DNA of 64,000 bases, taken from assembly GCF_002005145.1 (NCBI RefSeq), contig NZ_CP019698.1, positions 434,001-498,000 on the forward strand, in the 5' to 3' direction. Shown piece by piece: positions 29,036 through 36,713 of the stretch. Each line of letters opens with the position of its first letter. The stretch's first letter is position 1. Below the pieces are notes generated by a model, which worked only from the letters and a program-made list of their open reading frames with translations, searched no databases and had not been told where the DNA came from. This DNA comes from Desulforamulus ferrireducens (lineage in GTDB: Bacteria > Bacillota > Desulfotomaculia > Desulfotomaculales > Desulfotomaculaceae). Both the position numbers and the translations under genes were made by a program.

Positions 29036-29741
29036 AGAAAAATACCTCCTTTTACTTTAGTACATGGAGGTATTGTCTCATAGTTTTTTAATGCTGGCGA
29101 GGCACCCAAAGATTAAGCGCTTACAATGTTTCATTACTTAATAATTTTGAAATTGTTGCTACATCTCTAATCGCTTTAAAAGTATTTAAGGAACCCATAA
29201 GTAAAAGACTATGGAGTGCTATAATTTTGATTACTGTGTCAAGTATCATTTTGTCTGTAGAAGACATAAGTAGTTTTTCATTTTCATTTGGTTCTATTTT
29301 TGTATTACTGGCAACTATCTGTTGGGGACTTGAAAATAACTGCACAAGAAAATTATCTTTAAAAGACCCAATACAAGTTGTTATAATAAAAGGATTTGGT
29401 TCTGGAATAGGTTCTTTACTAATTGCACTGACATTAGGAGAAAAAATAAATAATATATCTTATCTAATAGTAGCCTTAATATTAGGATTTTTTGCTTATG
29501 GCTTAAGTATATTCTTTTATATTTATGCCCAAAGATACTTAGGAGCAGCAAAGACAAGTGCTTATTACGCAGTATCTCCATTTATTGGCGTAGGGTTATC
29601 ACTGATAATTTTTAGAGAACTGCGGCGTCCCCCGTTAATTAGACACACTAAACACAAGTATTACTCTTTTTTTCACAGAATATCTTAATATTTCATTAAA
29701 CCATAAAAAGGTTATTAACAACTGCTATAAGCGACCGCCGT

Positions 29742-29845
29742 CCTTGACCCCATGTGCTAATTAAAGGGTACCCGACCGACGGATATACGCCAAATAATAT
29801 TTTTCCTACGGTCGGGTCTATTCAGTCTAGCACATGGGGTCAAGG
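29742..29845. repeat. nested palindrome P1 (CCTTGAC family)
   Basis: An 18-bp perfect inverted repeat, CCTTGACCCCATGTGCTA (29742-29759) and its complement (29828-29845), encloses a second stem CCCGACCG/CGGTCGGG. Weaker GCCG/CGGC pairing flanks it. A related palindrome, P2, lies at 31714-31823 in the opposite orientation. Confidence 0.75.
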
Positions 29846-29929
29846 ATCTTCGACCGCAAGCGGCGGCTAGTTGTTGTTGAGGTTAAAAATGATTTACCCT
29901 CCCTCTGGAGACCGCCATATTTCAATTAT

Positions 29930-30751
29930 TTAAGCTGCCATTGCGGTAGAGTAATATTCCTCCGGTGTAAGATAGCCATTGGTTTCATGTAAACGCTGTC
30001 TGTTATAAAATATCTCAATATACTCAAATACTGCGGCCCGAGCTTGTTCACGAGTTAGAAAACGTTGCCCATAGAGCCACTCGTGTTTCATTTTCCCCCA
30101 GAAGGCCTCCATAGGGGCATTGTCCCAACAATTGCCTTTTCGGGACATACTGCAAATAAACCCATGTTTTTTAAGGTAATTTTGATAATCCTTTGAGCAA
30201 TATTGGCTACCACGATCAGAATGAATTAACGCCCCCGGGGCAGGTCTATATCTTTTGCGTGCGCTATCTAATGCGTTGATGACCAACTCTTTTGTCATTC
30301 TTTCGCTCATTGAGAGACCAATTATTTTTTGACCACATAGATCCATCACCCCAGCAATATAAAGCCAACCCTCTTCTGTCCATAGATAGGTTATATCGCT
30401 GACCATTTTCATGTTGGGTTTCTCTGCTGAAAATTGCCGGTTTAAAATATTCTCTGCCACTGGCAGGTTATGGTTTGAATTTGTAGTTGCTTTATATTTT
30501 TTAGCAACCTTTGATTTAAGACCTTCTTGTTTCATGAGCCGTTCTACACGCTTATGGTTAACTATTTTGCCTTTACGGTGGAGTTCCTTAGTAATTTTAC
30601 GGGAACCATAGGTTTGCTTTGTTTTATCATGTATTAATTTAATTTGTTCCTTGAGTATCTCATTTTCTATATCTCTTGCACTTTTCGGGCGATTCTCCCA
30701 TGCATAATAACCGCTTCGTGAAACACCAAGCATTGCGCACAGCTTCGCCAC
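29930..30751 (-). CDS. IS3 transposase OrfB
   Basis: 273-residue rve integrase: HTH_21 region (GSRKITKELHRKGKIVNHKRV), then the DDE residues in VSDITYL, IHSDRGSQY and NAPMEAFWGKMKHE. It is probably made as an OrfAB fusion by -1 frameshifting: the orfB frame is open across the orfA stop (EIKRFEFIKANRSKFRV precedes the listed start). Confidence 0.93.
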   Translation of the reverse strand: MAKLCAMLGVSRSGYYAWENRPKSARDIENEILKEQIKLIHDKTKQTYGSRKITKELHRKGKIVNHKRVERLMKQEGLKSKVAKKYKATTNSNHNLPVAENILNRQFSAEKPNMKMVSDITYLWTEEGWLYIAGVMDLCGQKIIGLSMSERMTKELVINALDSARKRYRPAPGALIHSDRGSQYCSKDYQNYLKKHGFICSMSRKGNCWDNAPMEAFWGKMKHEWLYGQRFLTREQARAAVFEYIEIFYNRQRLHETNGYLTPEEYYSTAMAA

Positions 30752-30792
30752 CCGGAATTTGCTACGGTTAGCTTTGATGAATTCGAACCTTT

Positions 30793-31083
30793 TTATTTCA
30801 GGTTCTTCGCGAAGTAAGCTGCCGCCTTTTTTAGGATTTCATTTTCCTCACGGAGATCACGAACCTCGCGCTGAAGTTTTTTTATTAGCTCGTCATCTGG
30901 ACTTAATTTTCCGCTGCCTGGGAAGGGAACTTCAGGCTTTTCACGATATCTTTTTAACCAACCATGTAGGGTATTTGTTTTTATACCTAATTCTTTTGCA
31001 ACCGAGGCTATGGTTCCTTCGGATGCTTCAACCCGTTTAATAGCTTCCATTTTGAACTCTGAACTATATTGCTGTTTTGCCAT
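30793..31083 (-). CDS. IS3 transposase OrfA
   Basis: 96-residue helix-turn-helix protein (AKQQYSSEFKMEAIKRV, GIKTNTLHGWLKRY) with a C-terminal leucine-zipper-like coil (LIKKLQREVRDLREENEILKK). ATG 31083 follows AAAGGGG; the ATG six codons upstream is less likely. Confidence 0.92.
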   Translation of the reverse strand: MAKQQYSSEFKMEAIKRVEASEGTIASVAKELGIKTNTLHGWLKRYREKPEVPFPGSGKLSPDDELIKKLQREVRDLREENEILKKAAAYFAKNLK

Positions 31084-31234
31084 CTTTTTGACCCCTTTCA
31101 ACTTCTATTATACTTGTGTTTCTAATGTCTATCAAAAGGGGTACGGGTCATATGGATTTAAGGTATGGACAGTAATCCTGAATTTTGGAAGCAGGCAAGA
31201 TGGCAAAATAATAAGAAACTTTGGCTCAATATGT

Positions 31235-31543
31235 GTAAGCGACAAACCCGCCGTCACCTAGAATCACACATACAAAACTGATACACTGGGCTATGAAAAA
31301 CTTGAAAAACCACTAGTGGTAATTCAAGACGAACAGGAGTATCAGCAATATGAATACTAGAGAAATTGCTGCGGAATACCGCCTGGCACACTGGGCACAG
31401 ATCGTGCGCAGAAAAAATGAAAGCGGCCTTAGTATTAAAGCCTTCTGTGCAAACGAGGGATTCCGTGAAAACACCTACTACTATTGGCAAAGGAAGCTGC
31501 GAGAAGCTGCCTGTGAACAACTAACAGAAATTCGAACTGAGCA
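31235..31543 (+). mobile_element. IS66-family end fragment (copy 2) with tnpA remnant
   Basis: Begins with the IS66-type terminus GTAAGCGACAAACCCGCCGTC and is nearly identical for about 309 bp to the start of copy 3 at 32299. It includes the first 65 residues of tnpA (ATG 31350). The copy stops at 31543, where the next remnant begins; the frame ends at 31580. Confidence 0.85.
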
Positions 31544-31588
31544 CGCTGGTTTTGTCAACACAAAAGTTGACCACTTGTGATAAAGTGT
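31544..31588. mobile_element. solo IS21-type end
   Basis: GCTGGTTTTGTCAACACAAA and the following AGTTGACCAC...GTGATAAA resemble the left end of IS21 copy 1 (GCTAGTGTCAATTAAAAAG, then TTTACCACCGTGATAA). It abuts the truncated IS66 fragment, so it is probably the scar of a deleted IS21 element. Confidence 0.5.
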
Positions 31589-31590
31589 AG

Positions 31591-31923
31591 ATTCTCAAAT
31601 TAAAATGGCTGGAAATTTTCCAATTTAGCCAGATTAAATAATCTGAGAACAAGAAACTATTCTCAAATTAATTTGGAAAAGTAATGGGGTCGTTCATCGG
31701 AGCGAAGCGTAGATCCTTGACATGGAGAATGCCCGTGTTAGCCTCTATGGCAAGGGGCACCAGGCGTAGCAGGGTTGCCTCTTATGCCCCTTGAAACACG
31801 GGTGCGAGGCTCCATGTCAAGGACGACCTGATACCACACCATCATAATTTGAGAATTTTAAGCATTATATGTGCCATCTCAGATTATTTAATCTGAAAAT
31901 TTTTTCGTAATTAATTTGAGAAT
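31591..31923. repeat. palindromic element with iterated arms around nested palindrome P2
   Basis: Each arm reads ATTCTCAAATTA - CAGATTAAATAATCTGAG - ATTCTCAAATTA. The left copies are at 31591, 31630-31647 and 31659-31670; the right arm is its complement at 31845-31856, 31878-31895 and 31912-31923. Between the arms lies P2: a 14-bp perfect stem TCCTTGACATGGAG (31714-31727 / 31810-31823) around CCCGTGTT/AACACGGG and CAAGGGGCA/TGCCCCTTG stems. The centre is GC-rich and the arms AT-rich. Confidence 0.8.
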
Positions 31924-32185
31924 TGACAACTGGGAATATTGCTTCCTTACTTATATAACCATTGTCTTTCGCAAAATTGTGTAGATGAACTAAGGCAGTC
32001 CTTACTCTCTTGTCAGACCACTCAGATACCTCTGCAAAAACAAGAATATTTTCTTTATCAAAAACATCATCAATAGTTTTGGGAGAAATAAACTCATAAT
32101 AAGCCTGAATTTTAGTATGATAGGAATTTGGGTCTGGATTATTCATATAGTTTTTTAAAAGTATATCAGCAATGTTTTTAGACAT
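31865..32185 (-). pseudogene. N-terminal fragment resembling a tyrosine recombinase core-binding domain
   Basis: 106 residues; the first 93 resemble the SAM-like N-terminal domain of phage-type integrases (YYEFISPKTIDDVF, RVRTALVHLHNFAKDNGYI). The frame then runs into the right arm of the palindromic element (VNSQIN...) and stops, so the catalytic domain is missing. ATG 32185 has an AGAGGAGGT site. Family assignment is tentative. Confidence 0.5.
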
Positions 32186-32274
32186 CTTTTATACCTCCTC
32201 TTAAGATACGTTGATATGGTTTTTCTGCATTAGTAAAAGATACCCTCTTAATGCAGATGAAAATTTTCTTTTCT

Positions 32275-32298
32275 GTAAGCGTCAAACCCGCCATCAAC
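32275..32298 (+). mobile_element. solo IS66-type terminus
   Basis: GTAAGCGTCAAACCCGCC is a single IS66-type end placed directly before the terminus of copy 3, a scar of another IS66 insertion. Confidence 0.6.
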
Positions 32299-32413
32299 GT
32301 AAGCGACAAACCTGCCGTCACCTAGAATCAAACATACAAAACTGATACACTGGGCTATGAAAAACTTGAAAAACCACTAGTGGTAATTCAAGACGAACAG
32401 GAGTATCAGCAAT

Positions 32414-32806
32414 ATGAATACTAGAGAAATTGCTGCGGAATACCGCCTGGCACACTGGGCACACATAGTGCGCAGAAAAAATGAAAGCGGCCTTAGTATT
32501 AAAGCCTTCTGTGCAAACGAGGGATTCCGTGAAAACACCTACTACTATTGGCAACGGAAACTGCGAGAGGCTGCCTGTGAACAACTAACAGAAATTAGAG
32601 CTGAGCATTCAAAGCAGCCTTACCTAGTCCCACCAGGTTTTGCCGAATTGAAAATTACAGAAGCACCTGAAAAGTTACCTATCAAGAATGATCTCAAGCA
32701 GAGTGAAATCCGCATTGAACTTGGCGGAATACGGATTGCTGCGGACAGTACCTATCCGGTAGAAAAAATAGCCGCACTGCTTGGCCTGTTTAAACAGCTA
32801 TGCTAA
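32414..32806 (+). CDS. tnpA: IS66 accessory protein TnpA (copy 3)
   Basis: 130 residues with HTH segment RLAHWAHIVRRKNESGLSIKAFC and ENTYYYWQRKLRE. Its stop overlaps the tnpB start by seven bases. Intact, but transposition would need a TnpC from elsewhere. Confidence 0.9.
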   Translation: MNTREIAAEYRLAHWAHIVRRKNESGLSIKAFCANEGFRENTYYYWQRKLREAACEQLTEIRAEHSKQPYLVPPGFAELKITEAPEKLPIKNDLKQSEIRIELGGIRIAADSTYPVEKIAALLGLFKQLC

Positions 32807-33153
32807 GCCTGGCCGGAAAACGGGTATTTCTTGCCTGCGGTCACACAGATATGCGGAAAAGCATCAACGGGCTTGCCGCCATTGTGGAGGGTAGTTTCAA
32901 ACTTGACCCATGTGACGGGGCAGTGTTCGTATTCTGCAACAGAAGCCGCGACCGCATAAAAATATTGGAATGGGATGGCGACGGGTTCTGGCTTCACTTC
33001 AAACGTCTGGAAAAGGGACATTTTCGGTGGCCAACGTCCGGTGAAGAACAGACCCTTGTGCTAACAGGTGAGGAATTGTCAATCCTATTAGGTGGGACAA
33101 GGGTGGCATTAAAGCTAAGGCGGGAAGAACTGCTGGGAAAAAGAATTACATAA
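32800..33153 (+). CDS. tnpB: IS66 accessory protein TnpB (copy 3)
   Basis: 117 residues with ACGHTDMRKSINGLAAIVEG and VFCNRSRDRIKILEWDGDGFWLHFKRLE, the IS66 Orf2 signature. Coupled to tnpA. Confidence 0.93.
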   Translation: MLSLAGKRVFLACGHTDMRKSINGLAAIVEGSFKLDPCDGAVFVFCNRSRDRIKILEWDGDGFWLHFKRLEKGHFRWPTSGEEQTLVLTGEELSILLGGTRVALKLRREELLGKRIT

Positions 33154-33225
33154 AAAACACGCAGAAAATTAACAACAATAGACAAATCACTTGCTTTTCA
33201 AAGTTTTCCATGAGAATATGGAGAT

Positions 33226-33625
33226 ATGGAAACTGCAAACAACTGGACCGAAATAATAGCTGAAAAGGATGCCCGAATAGCCGAACTGGAGATGCTTGTA
33301 AAATTTTACGAGGAACAGTTTCGGCTTTCTAAACATCGCCAATTTGGACCATCAAGCGAAAAGGGTACTCTGTCCGGTCAGCTTGGTCTGTTTGGCGAGG
33401 CTGAAAAAGAGGCTGACTTACAAAAAACCGAGTCGGAGCTCGAAGAAATTACCTATGCCCGCCGCAAACGCATTGGCAAAAGAAAAGATGACCTGTCAGC
33501 GTGCCGGTGGAACATACACTTCCCGAAGAAGAACGAGTCTGCCCTGAATGCGGTGGGTTGCTGCATGAAATGGGACATGATACCCGGCGGGAGCTTGTAA
33601 TCATTCCGCCCCAGGTCAAGGTTGG
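33226..33625 (+). pseudogene. tnpC: IS66 TnpC, frameshifted and truncated
   Basis: The N-terminal coiled coil and FGPSSEK segment are intact. A frameshift lies near 33500: the downstream frame carrying VCPECGGLLHEMGHDTRRELVIIPPQV continues in another phase. The gene ends at about 33625, before the catalytic domain. Confidence 0.88.
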
Positions 33626-33629
33626 CAAT

Positions 33630-33835
33630 CTTTAAACCCAGCGTTAGGAGTACTTTTAGGCAAGTTCATGTTGATTGAAGATACTATTATTTCTACTTAC
33701 GTCTCAGAAAATGGTGAATATTCAGGTTCTGAGTGCATTGTAAAAATTAGTGATAATTTATATAAATCTAAGGGGTTTGCCCTTAAAGGTAATTCCAAAC
33801 TATCCTCTTGGTCGGTGGAATTAACTAAAGTCTAA
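33630..33835 (+). pseudogene. C-terminal fragment of an unrecognised gene
   Basis: The frame NPALGVLLGKFMLIEDTIIS...SSWSVELTKV is open from the IS66 break to a TAA at 33833-33835, with no good ribosome binding site. It looks like the 3' end of a gene cut by IS66 copy 3. I do not recognise the family. Confidence 0.45.
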
Positions 33836-34011
33836 TTTACTCACTAGGTTTAATGTTATGGTAAGCAAGTTCTGAGGGCAAAATCAGACCCTAAAACAAA
33901 AATCCATTATACATCTAACTTCTGGGAGGTTACTGTCATTGTCGGTTCTCAACAAGTGGCAGTTGTTACTCTCAAAAAATGACAGTAGTTTACCGAATTT
34001 ATATTAATAAG

Positions 34012-34050
34012 TGCCCGAACCTTTATGATGAAATAGAGGTTTGGGCATTT
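34012..34050 (+). terminator. terminator-like hairpin, near copy of the glmS terminator
   Basis: TGCCCGAACCT pairs with AGGTTTGGGCA around TTATGATGAAATAG and is followed by TTTCTCC. Arms and loop words match the glmS terminator at 14290-14338. The T tract is weak. It marks the right edge of the IS-rich region. Confidence 0.75.
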
Positions 34051-34137
34051 CTCCTTAGGGGACTTTTACCCAGTAAAAAAAGAGCTTATCAAATTTTTTT
34101 GACTAGGTATAAAAACACTATCAAAATACAAGTGTGA

Positions 34138-34156
34138 TTTGGCATAACAATTGCAT
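34138..34156 (+). promoter_or_regulatory. sigma-54 (-24/-12) promoter of gcvH
   Basis: TTGGCAT-AACAA-TTGCAT, with GG at 34141-34142 and GC at 34153-34154 and the required 10 bp between them, about 36 bp before the gcvH start. Confidence 0.85.
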
Positions 34157-34191
34157 TAGAATTAGCTAAAAATATTTGTATGGAGGTTAAA

Positions 34192-34554
34192 ATGAAAAAG
34201 TACAGCAAAGAACATCAATGGATAGAAGTGATGGGTAATCGTGGACGCATGGGAATTACTAAATTTGCTTCGGAACAGTTAGGAAATATTGTTTACCTGG
34301 AACTTCCTACGGTAGGTGATCAAACCACGGCCAATGAACCAATGACAATTGTTGAATCTGTTAAATCTTCTTCTGATGTTTATTCCCCGGTAAGCGGAGA
34401 GGTAGTGGCTGTTAATGAAGAACTAGGTGATGCACCGGAACTTTTAAATGAGGATCCCGAAGGGAAAGCCTGGATTGCAGAAATACTCCTAGATAATCCT
34501 GTGGAACTAGAAGATTTGATGACAGAAGAGGAATATTTCGATTTTATTAAATAA
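34192..34554 (+). CDS. gcvH: glycine-cleavage H protein / lipoyl-carrier protein
   Basis: 120 residues of the lipoyl H-protein fold. The lipoylation lysine is K58 in IVESVKSSSDVYSP. ATG 34192 follows GGAGG by five bases; the ATG at 34180 lies before that site. No gcvT or gcvP genes are in the window. Instead the gene sits under a sigma-54 promoter beside an activator, a symporter, OsmC and dihydrolipoyl dehydrogenase. It may therefore be a dedicated lipoyl shuttle rather than part of glycine cleavage. Confidence 0.92.
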   Translation: MKKYSKEHQWIEVMGNRGRMGITKFASEQLGNIVYLELPTVGDQTTANEPMTIVESVKSSSDVYSPVSGEVVAVNEELGDAPELLNEDPEGKAWIAEILLDNPVELEDLMTEEEYFDFIK

Positions 34555-34568
34555 CTCAAATTAAGCCA

Positions 34569-34654
34569 GAAGACATCGGTAGTCTTCCAAACATACCCTT
34601 TTGTTATACTTTATGTTAAACTTGAGGTTGTGATGGGAGGTTTACCGATGTCTT
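34569..34654 (+). promoter_or_regulatory. alternative hairpins between gcvH and the activator gene
   Basis: Hairpin 1 is GAAGAC/GTCTTC (34569-34587) with loop ATCGGTA. AAGACATCGGTA (34570-34581) is also perfectly complementary to TACCGATGTCTT (34643-34654), so a 12-bp long-range pairing excludes hairpin 1 and would cover the start codon of the small ORF at 34648. Confidence 0.5.
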
Positions 34655-34698
34655 TTTGTAATTCTAAGCAGTATTTGGCTATATTAAGACAGGTGTAA
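34648..34698 (+). CDS. possible 16-residue leader peptide
   Basis: MSFCNSKQYLAILRQV, with GGGAGG seven bases upstream. It ends 27 bp before the activator start, and its start codon lies in the long-range stem described at 34569-34654. It could be a small regulatory ORF or chance. Confidence 0.35.
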   Translation: MSFCNSKQYLAILRQV

Positions 34699-34725
34699 CC
34701 CAATTCCTTTTTTGGAGGAGATTTT

Positions 34726-36474
34726 ATGAAGGTTAAGCAGGTTATGTTGGAGAATCCTCGGACGTTACACCGTAGTAAAACTTTAGGTGACGCCAGTGAC
34801 CTCTATAAGCAAACCAAAGTTAACTGTGCTCCCATTGTTGATGATAACAATAACGTTGTGGGCATTTTGACTGTATTTCGTCTATTGGAAGCCTTAGAAT
34901 CTGGGGCGACCTTTTCAACTAGTGTTGAAGAAGTAATGGATCGTAATTTACAAATCATCAATGAAGATACAAACTTCAGCCAGATAAGACATAAACCCAT
35001 AGACAGGTTATTGATATTTAATAGGAATAACCAATTAAGCGGGGTACTAACTAGGATTGATTTAATTAATAAGGTGCACAAAGCATTAGAGAATACAGAA
35101 GATAAATTGGCTGAGGCATTTGAAACTAATAAGAAATTAAAAAGTATTATTGAGGCATCCTATGATGGGATCATAGTTGTGGATAAATATGGCATTGTAC
35201 AAATGGTCAATAGTAGTTATTTTAGACTGCAGACTTCTCTTCATGAACCCAACGGTAAGTCACTGTCGGATATCCCCTTGGAATGCTGCCATCAAATCAA
35301 CAAAGTATTTCAGGAGGTTCTACAGAAAAGAAAAGTTGTATTTGATCGCTTCAGAGGAAAGGACTTTAGTGAGTTGGCCATTACAGGATCGCCGGTTCTG
35401 GATGAACAAAACCATCCAACCCTTGTAGTAATTGGCCTGCGAGATTATACAGAGTTAAATAAAATAAAGTTACAATCAGCTCGTTATTCTCAAGAGTTAA
35501 AATCCTTAAGAACTAAGGATCAGAAAGAGTTAATTTTCCATGATACGGCAATGGAGCTAGTGGTACAAAAGGTCTTAAGGGTTGCTGAGGTAGATTCCAC
35601 TGTACTGCTTACGGGTGAGTCTGGGGTAGGAAAAGAAGTGATTGCCAGGACTATACATAACAGCAGTACTAGGGCAGAAGGGCCTTTCATTGAAATAAAC
35701 TGTGGGGCTATCCCCGAGAACCTCTTGGAATCGGAATTGTTTGGGTATGAAAAAGGAGCCTTTACCGGAGCAAATAAAGAAGGTAAACCGGGCATGATGG
35801 AACTGGCCAATGGTGGGACGTTATTTCTGGATGAAGTGGGGGATTTGCCCCTAACCTTGCAAGTAAAGTTGCTGCGGGCACTACAGGAGCAGGAGATTTA
35901 TCGTATTGGTGGTAGAAATGCCATAAAATTAGATATAAGGATATTGGCTGCTACCAATAAGGATTTAGAAAAAATGATTGTAGAAAAGAAATTTAGGGAA
36001 GATCTGTATTACCGTTTGAATGTTGTACCCATCCATATTCCACCCCTTCGGGAAAGAAAAAGTGATATTTTGCCCTTGGCCATGCACTTTTTGGAAAGGT
36101 TTAATCTCAAATATAATTTTCGGAAGTCCTTTTCCTCAGAGGTCTGTAAACTCTTTGAGAAGTATTCGTGGCCTGGGAACGTTAGGGAACTGGCTAACTT
36201 GGTGGAAAGGTTGGTTATTATGACGGAGCAGGATATCATTTATCCCGACCAATTACCGGAAACTTTTCTAAAGCAACACACTACCGGTTCTATGCAAATC
36301 GAAATAGATAAAATCATACCATTAAAGGATGCCAGAGAACAGGTTGAAACTGAACTCATTATAAAGGCTTTTAAAGAATATGGTAGCCTTCGGCGTGCAG
36401 GGGAGGCTTTGGGTGTAGCCCATTCGACTTTGCTACGTAAAGCGAGATCTTTAGGTATACATTACGAAGACTAA
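34726..36474 (+). CDS. sigma-54-dependent activator with CBS and PAS sensory domains
   Basis: 582 residues. Two CBS motifs at about 1-115 (possible adenylate sensing), a coiled linker, a PAS domain at about 135-245, and an AAA+ domain at about 270-500. Walker A GESGVGKE is near 296, the sigma-54 contact loop GAFTGA near 344 and Walker B GGTLFLDEVGDL near 363. A Fis-type helix-turn-helix forms the C-terminus (RRAGEALGVAHSTLLRKA). It probably drives the two sigma-54 promoters that flank it (34138 and 36638). ATG 34726 follows TTGGAGGAG. Confidence 0.95.
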   Translation: MKVKQVMLENPRTLHRSKTLGDASDLYKQTKVNCAPIVDDNNNVVGILTVFRLLEALESGATFSTSVEEVMDRNLQIINEDTNFSQIRHKPIDRLLIFNRNNQLSGVLTRIDLINKVHKALENTEDKLAEAFETNKKLKSIIEASYDGIIVVDKYGIVQMVNSSYFRLQTSLHEPNGKSLSDIPLECCHQINKVFQEVLQKRKVVFDRFRGKDFSELAITGSPVLDEQNHPTLVVIGLRDYTELNKIKLQSARYSQELKSLRTKDQKELIFHDTAMELVVQKVLRVAEVDSTVLLTGESGVGKEVIARTIHNSSTRAEGPFIEINCGAIPENLLESELFGYEKGAFTGANKEGKPGMMELANGGTLFLDEVGDLPLTLQVKLLRALQEQEIYRIGGRNAIKLDIRILAATNKDLEKMIVEKKFREDLYYRLNVVPIHIPPLRERKSDILPLAMHFLERFNLKYNFRKSFSSEVCKLFEKYSWPGNVRELANLVERLVIMTEQDIIYPDQLPETFLKQHTTGSMQIEIDKIIPLKDAREQVETELIIKAFKEYGSLRRAGEALGVAHSTLLRKARSLGIHYED

Positions 36475-36492
36475 CAGGTGGTGCAAAACAAG

Positions 36493-36524
36493 AACAGGCT
36501 GGTAGAAAAACGCACCAGCCTGTT
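36493..36524. terminator. hairpin after the activator gene
   Basis: A perfect 11-bp stem AACAGGCTGGT/ACCAGCCTGTT with a 10-base loop. No T run, so possibly an RNA-stabilising end. Confidence 0.55.
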
Positions 36525-36570
36525 GATTTAAGGAGTAATCATAGTTTAATGAACGTCACGAGCGAGACAC

Positions 36571-36607
36571 AAAAAAGGCATGGTGCATTACAACACCATG
36601 CTTTTTT
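36571..36607. terminator. bidirectional rho-independent terminator
   Basis: GCATGGTG/CACCATGC stem with an A run before and a T run after, insulating the activator from the symporter operon. Confidence 0.85.
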
Positions 36608-36637
36608 GTGAGATTGCGATGGTATAGGGATTAAAAC

Positions 36638-36655
36638 TTGGCACAAGCTTTGCAA
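36638..36655 (+). promoter_or_regulatory. sigma-54 (-24/-12) promoter of the symporter-osmC-lpdA operon
   Basis: TTGGCAC-AAGCT-TTGCAA, GG at 36640-36641 and GC at 36652-36653, a perfect consensus with correct spacing, about 60 bp before the symporter start. Confidence 0.92.
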
Positions 36656-36713
36656 TAGTAATAACAAGAACAAGCGCGCTGAATTCTAATAATTTTTTGA
36701 AGGGGGAAACTTT

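Larger units (their letters stand above)
26563..29124 (-). mobile_element. IS66-family insertion sequence (copy 1, intact)
   Basis: A 2562-bp element with inverted ends GTAAGCGCTTAATCTT identical over 16 bp. AATGTTTC at 26555-26562 and 29125-29132 is the 8-bp target duplication expected for IS66. It carries tnpA, tnpB and tnpC on the minus strand, all open. Confidence 0.96.
26252..29620 (+). pseudogene. EamA/DMT-family transporter split by IS66 and truncated by IS3
   Basis: Part 1 (26252-26562) encodes about 104 residues of an EamA permease (FFAILAAALYAISSPVSKLLLKEIPP). IS66 follows. Part 2 resumes at 29133 in the correct frame (NVS-LLNNFEIVATSLIALKVF...) when the IS and one copy of the 8-bp target are removed. 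It runs to FRE near 29620, where IS3 removes the C-terminus. About ten membrane segments would be expected; the last is missing. It starts 18 bp after the CsoR-like gene, so it was probably its regulated exporter. Confidence 0.88.
29621..31150 (-). mobile_element. IS3-family insertion sequence
   Basis: Two-gene IS3 element. Its ends are related inverted sequences over about 40 bp (left TGCGGCGTCCCCCG...TAGACAC, right complement TGACCCGTACCCC...TAGACAT, both leading into AAACACAAGTAT). No matching flanking target repeat was found, which suggests later rearrangement. A nested palindrome at 29742-29845 lies between the orfB stop and the left end, an unusual insertion. Confidence 0.8.
32299..33625 (+). 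mobile_element. IS66-family element (copy 3), 3' truncated
   Basis: The left terminus GTAAGCGACAAACCTGCC is followed by tnpA, tnpB and a broken tnpC. Similarity to IS66 stops near 33625 and no right terminus is seen. It belongs to a different IS66 subgroup from copy 1. Confidence 0.85.

Noticed and set aside
14340-34050. A complete Tn7-like or CRISPR-associated transposon
   Set aside because: No tnsA/B/C/D, tniQ, cas12k or cascade genes are in the window. Only IS21 IstA/IstB are present, and they belong to separate IS copies with their own ends.
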